From: Candidatus Dormiibacterota bacterium
GTDB lineage: Bacteria > Chloroflexota > Dormibacteria > Aeolococcales > Bog-877
Assembly (NCBI GenBank): GCA_030038765.1
Contig: JASHRA010000139.1
Coordinates: 1-15,449, forward strand
DNA: 15,449 nucleotides
Direction: 5' to 3'
Below the pieces are notes generated by a model. That model saw only the letters and a list, made by a program, of their open reading frames with translations. It did not search any database and was not told the DNA's origin. The position numbers and the translations under genes were made by a program. Positions 14,701 through 15,449 of the stretch are shown here, piece by piece; the stretch's first letter is position 1; every line of letters begins with the position of its first letter.

Positions 14701-15289
14701 TCCCCTGGCTCTGGGCACCCACCGTGACGGCGGCGGTTCCGGTCAGGATCCCGACCCGGGCCGCCAGCTCCGGGGCTCCCACGTCCTCGCCCAGGGCGGC
14801 CACCGCGGCGGTGAGGTCGAGCCCGGCCCGGACAGCGCGCTCGGCGTCGTCCTCCTGGGCGTGGGGCGCGCCCCAGACGGCCATGACCGCGTCCCCGATG
14901 AACTTCTCCACCGTGCCCCCGTAGCGCTCCACCAGCTCGCGGCAGGTGTCGAAGTACCGGCTGAGTAGCTCCCGCACCTCCTCCGGGTCACGGGCCTCGG
15001 CCATGGGCGTGAAGCCCACGAGGTCGGCGAAGAGGACGGAGACGAGGCGCAGCTCGACCGCCTCCTGGGTCGGGCGGCCCGAGCTCTCAGCGGTGGTGCT
15101 GGTGGCTCCTCCCGGCGGCTGCGGGACCGCCGCCGACGCTGTCAGCGGGCTGCCGCACTCACCGCAGAACTTGGCTCCCGGGCGGTTGCCGAAGCCGCAG
15201 CTGGGGCAACTCTCAGCCAGTGGGGCGCCGCACTGGTCGCAGAAACGGCGACCGGCTGGGACCTCGCGGCCGCAGTTAGAGCAGATCAC
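11714..15289 (-). CDS. Class III adenylate cyclase with zinc ribbons, AAA-type ATPase and helical-repeat tail
   Basis: The 1191-residue protein would make cAMP under control of a large sensory ATPase. Two zinc ribbons come first (C3, C6, C17, C20 and C28, C31, C42, C45), then a Ser/Thr/Pro linker. The cyclase domain (about 79-255) has every key residue: metal aspartates D89 (FADLVGFT) and D133 (FIGDAVMA), adenine-selecting K129 and D201, and transition-state N204 and R208. A linker leads to FVGRE and an ATPase module with Walker A GIAGIGKS (304-311) and Walker B VVMAFED (425-431). The remainder, about 690-1180, is Ala/Leu/Glu-rich helical repeat, probably TPR-like. No C-terminal DNA-binding HTH is visible, unlike MalT/LuxR-type relatives. 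GTG 15289 has GGAGG 11 bases upstream. It converges on the transhydrogenase gene. Confidence 0.9.
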   Translation of the reverse strand: MICSNCGREVPAGRRFCDQCGAPLAESCPSCGFGNRPGAKFCGECGSPLTASAAVPQPPGGATSTTAESSGRPTQEAVELRLVSVLFADLVGFTPMAEARDPEEVRELLSRYFDTCRELVERYGGTVEKFIGDAVMAVWGAPHAQEDDAERAVRAGLDLTAAVAALGEDVGAPELAARVGILTGTAAVTVGAQSQGMVAGDLVNTASRIQAQSPPGEVLVGEATKRATEAAVAYADAGVHRLKGKSEPLSLFRALRVVAGRGGLLKSERLEAPFVGRERELRLVKEVFHACTEDRRAHLVQVTGIAGIGKSRLAWEFFKYMDGLKTAYFWHRGRCLAYGQGVTYFALAEMVRGRAGILESEERESALTKLESMVEQYVPEEEDRRFVAPRLAHLLGLEERTAPDKQDLFAAWRLFFERLAESGPVVMAFEDMQWADPSLLEFISYLMEWSRSFPLFVMSLVRPDVAAAGLAANTRNATLIHLEPLLPAAMDRLLTGLVPGLAPPIVERIRLRAEGIPLYAVETVRMLLDRGLLVEEGATYRPAGPIETLEVPETLQALIAARLDGMSAEERRLTQDAAVLGKTFSVAALAGLSGVAEAQLQGMLSSLVAKEVLAVQADPRSPERGQYGFLQDLVRTVAYETISKRERRAKHLAVADFLQRSWGAEAEEIVEVVASHYLEAWRLDPDAPDARQIQARARGMLVRAAERAASLAAAEEAETAFRSAAELSESVSERAALIERAGEMAEQRGRSDTAISRYETASSLFEKAGELRAAARAQARMAGLEWIRGRTDEAVERLRRALSGLDRSIADAEMATVVAQLGRMLALADRGDEATPLLELALALSEKLQLPEVYSQALSSKAILLMLDDRLDESGLLLRRAMQVALEHGFTGAAMRASNNLEMVLESQDRFADVVDQTGQDLALARRAGDRFWELTKLLTPLRSLRMLGRWDEAVSAAREAQATEEIGSLEFAASHLLGLVPVHIRRGELAPARALLESLEWAGKSQDWQIVTEQRECLGELLRAEERPAEALRALEEGLSVQKREGLRIEFTNPNVKGLLVQALEATLELGDLEHAGQLLEEIETALPGQVTPWLRAHSARLSARLAAVSGGGDQVEAGYESAAGGFRALGAVFDLAVALAEEAEWLVSRGHPERAQPLRVEARAIFEQLGAKPWLARLGAAEGAQSVPA

Positions 15290-15415
15290 TGGCCGGTCTG
15301 CCTCCAGGGGACGGGACTTGGCCGACAGCGTAGCGGCCCCGGCGGCGGCATGGGACGCTGGGCGGGGGCCGGGTCCGTCCAGGAATCTCTAAGGTCCCCG
15401 TGGCAGGCTGGAGTC
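15290..15415. other. Divergent intergenic region right of the cyclase gene
   Basis: These 126 bases lie between the divergent cyclase and the possible gene at the right edge. They contain the cyclase ribosome site (CCTCC on the plus strand, 15301-15305), a minus-strand TACGCT (15332-15327) and a plus-strand TAAGGT (15390-15395) that could be -10 elements. No -35 boxes stand out. Confidence 0.4.
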
Positions 15416-15449
15416 GTGACCACCACCGCCCGCCCCGCCCCACGCTCCG
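15416..15449 (+). CDS. Possible start of a divergent gene (cut by right edge)
   Basis: A GTG at 15416 opens an uninterrupted frame to the end of the window, reading VTTTARPAPRS. TGGAG lies two bases upstream, close for a ribosome site, and TAAGGT 20 bases upstream could be a -10. Eleven codons are too few to identify a product or prove coding. Confidence 0.25.
   Translation, partial: MTTTARPAPRS

Noticed and set aside
12338..14968. Long plus-strand open frame of 876 codons opposite the cyclase gene
   Set aside because: It is rich in His/Gln/Gly/Leu with no recognisable motif, while the opposite strand codes a protein with complete cyclase and Walker motifs.

Overview
The window is very GC-rich (roughly three quarters G+C by eye). 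Genes are tightly packed, often start with GTG or TTG, and several have a -10-like hexamer only 6-10 bases before the start codon, which points to leaderless or near-leaderless transcripts. Two tRNA genes lack an encoded CCA. The gene set fits a GC-rich, probably monoderm bacterium of the Actinomycetota / Chloroflexota / 'Ca. Dormibacterota' type: a PspA system with PspAA and PspAB partners, a zinc-ribbon adenylate cyclase-ATPase, and a TIGR03252-like HhH-GPD protein. No rRNA or taxonomic marker settles the phylum. This is chromosomal DNA; I see no mobile element, phage gene or CRISPR.

Region 1 (1-4837, + strand) is the conserved translation/RNA operon infB-rbfA-nrnA-truB-ribF in its classic order. 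infB is cut by the window's left edge. Genes overlap or nearly touch, suggesting co-transcription and translational coupling.

Region 2 (4803-8729) is an envelope-stress island built around two PspA paralogs. On the minus strand, a PspA homolog with an added N-terminal hydrophobic helix (5075-5893) is followed by a small GlsB/YeaQ-type membrane protein. Divergent from it on the plus strand lie a membrane M48 metalloprotease (HtpX) and PspAB. Converging on PspAB from the right is a second PspA whose C-terminus is a fused PspAA domain. So PspA (two copies), PspAA, PspAB, HtpX and a small stress membrane protein sit within 4 kb. Both pspA genes share a TAACATnACC element upstream. This is the most interesting part of the window.

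Region 3 (8811-9386) holds a CsaA-type tRNA-binding OB-fold protein on the minus strand, divergent from adjacent tRNA-Tyr(GTA) and tRNA-Thr(GGT) genes. A symmetrical GTATAC could serve as the -10 element in both directions.

Region 4 (9601-15449) has an HhH-GPD family protein and a SthA-like flavoprotein transhydrogenase that lacks both redox cysteines. A large class III adenylate cyclase with N-terminal zinc ribbons, an AAA/NB-ARC-like ATPase and a helical-repeat tail converges on the transhydrogenase, with a GC-rich hairpin at the junction. The first codons of a possible divergent gene lie at the right edge.
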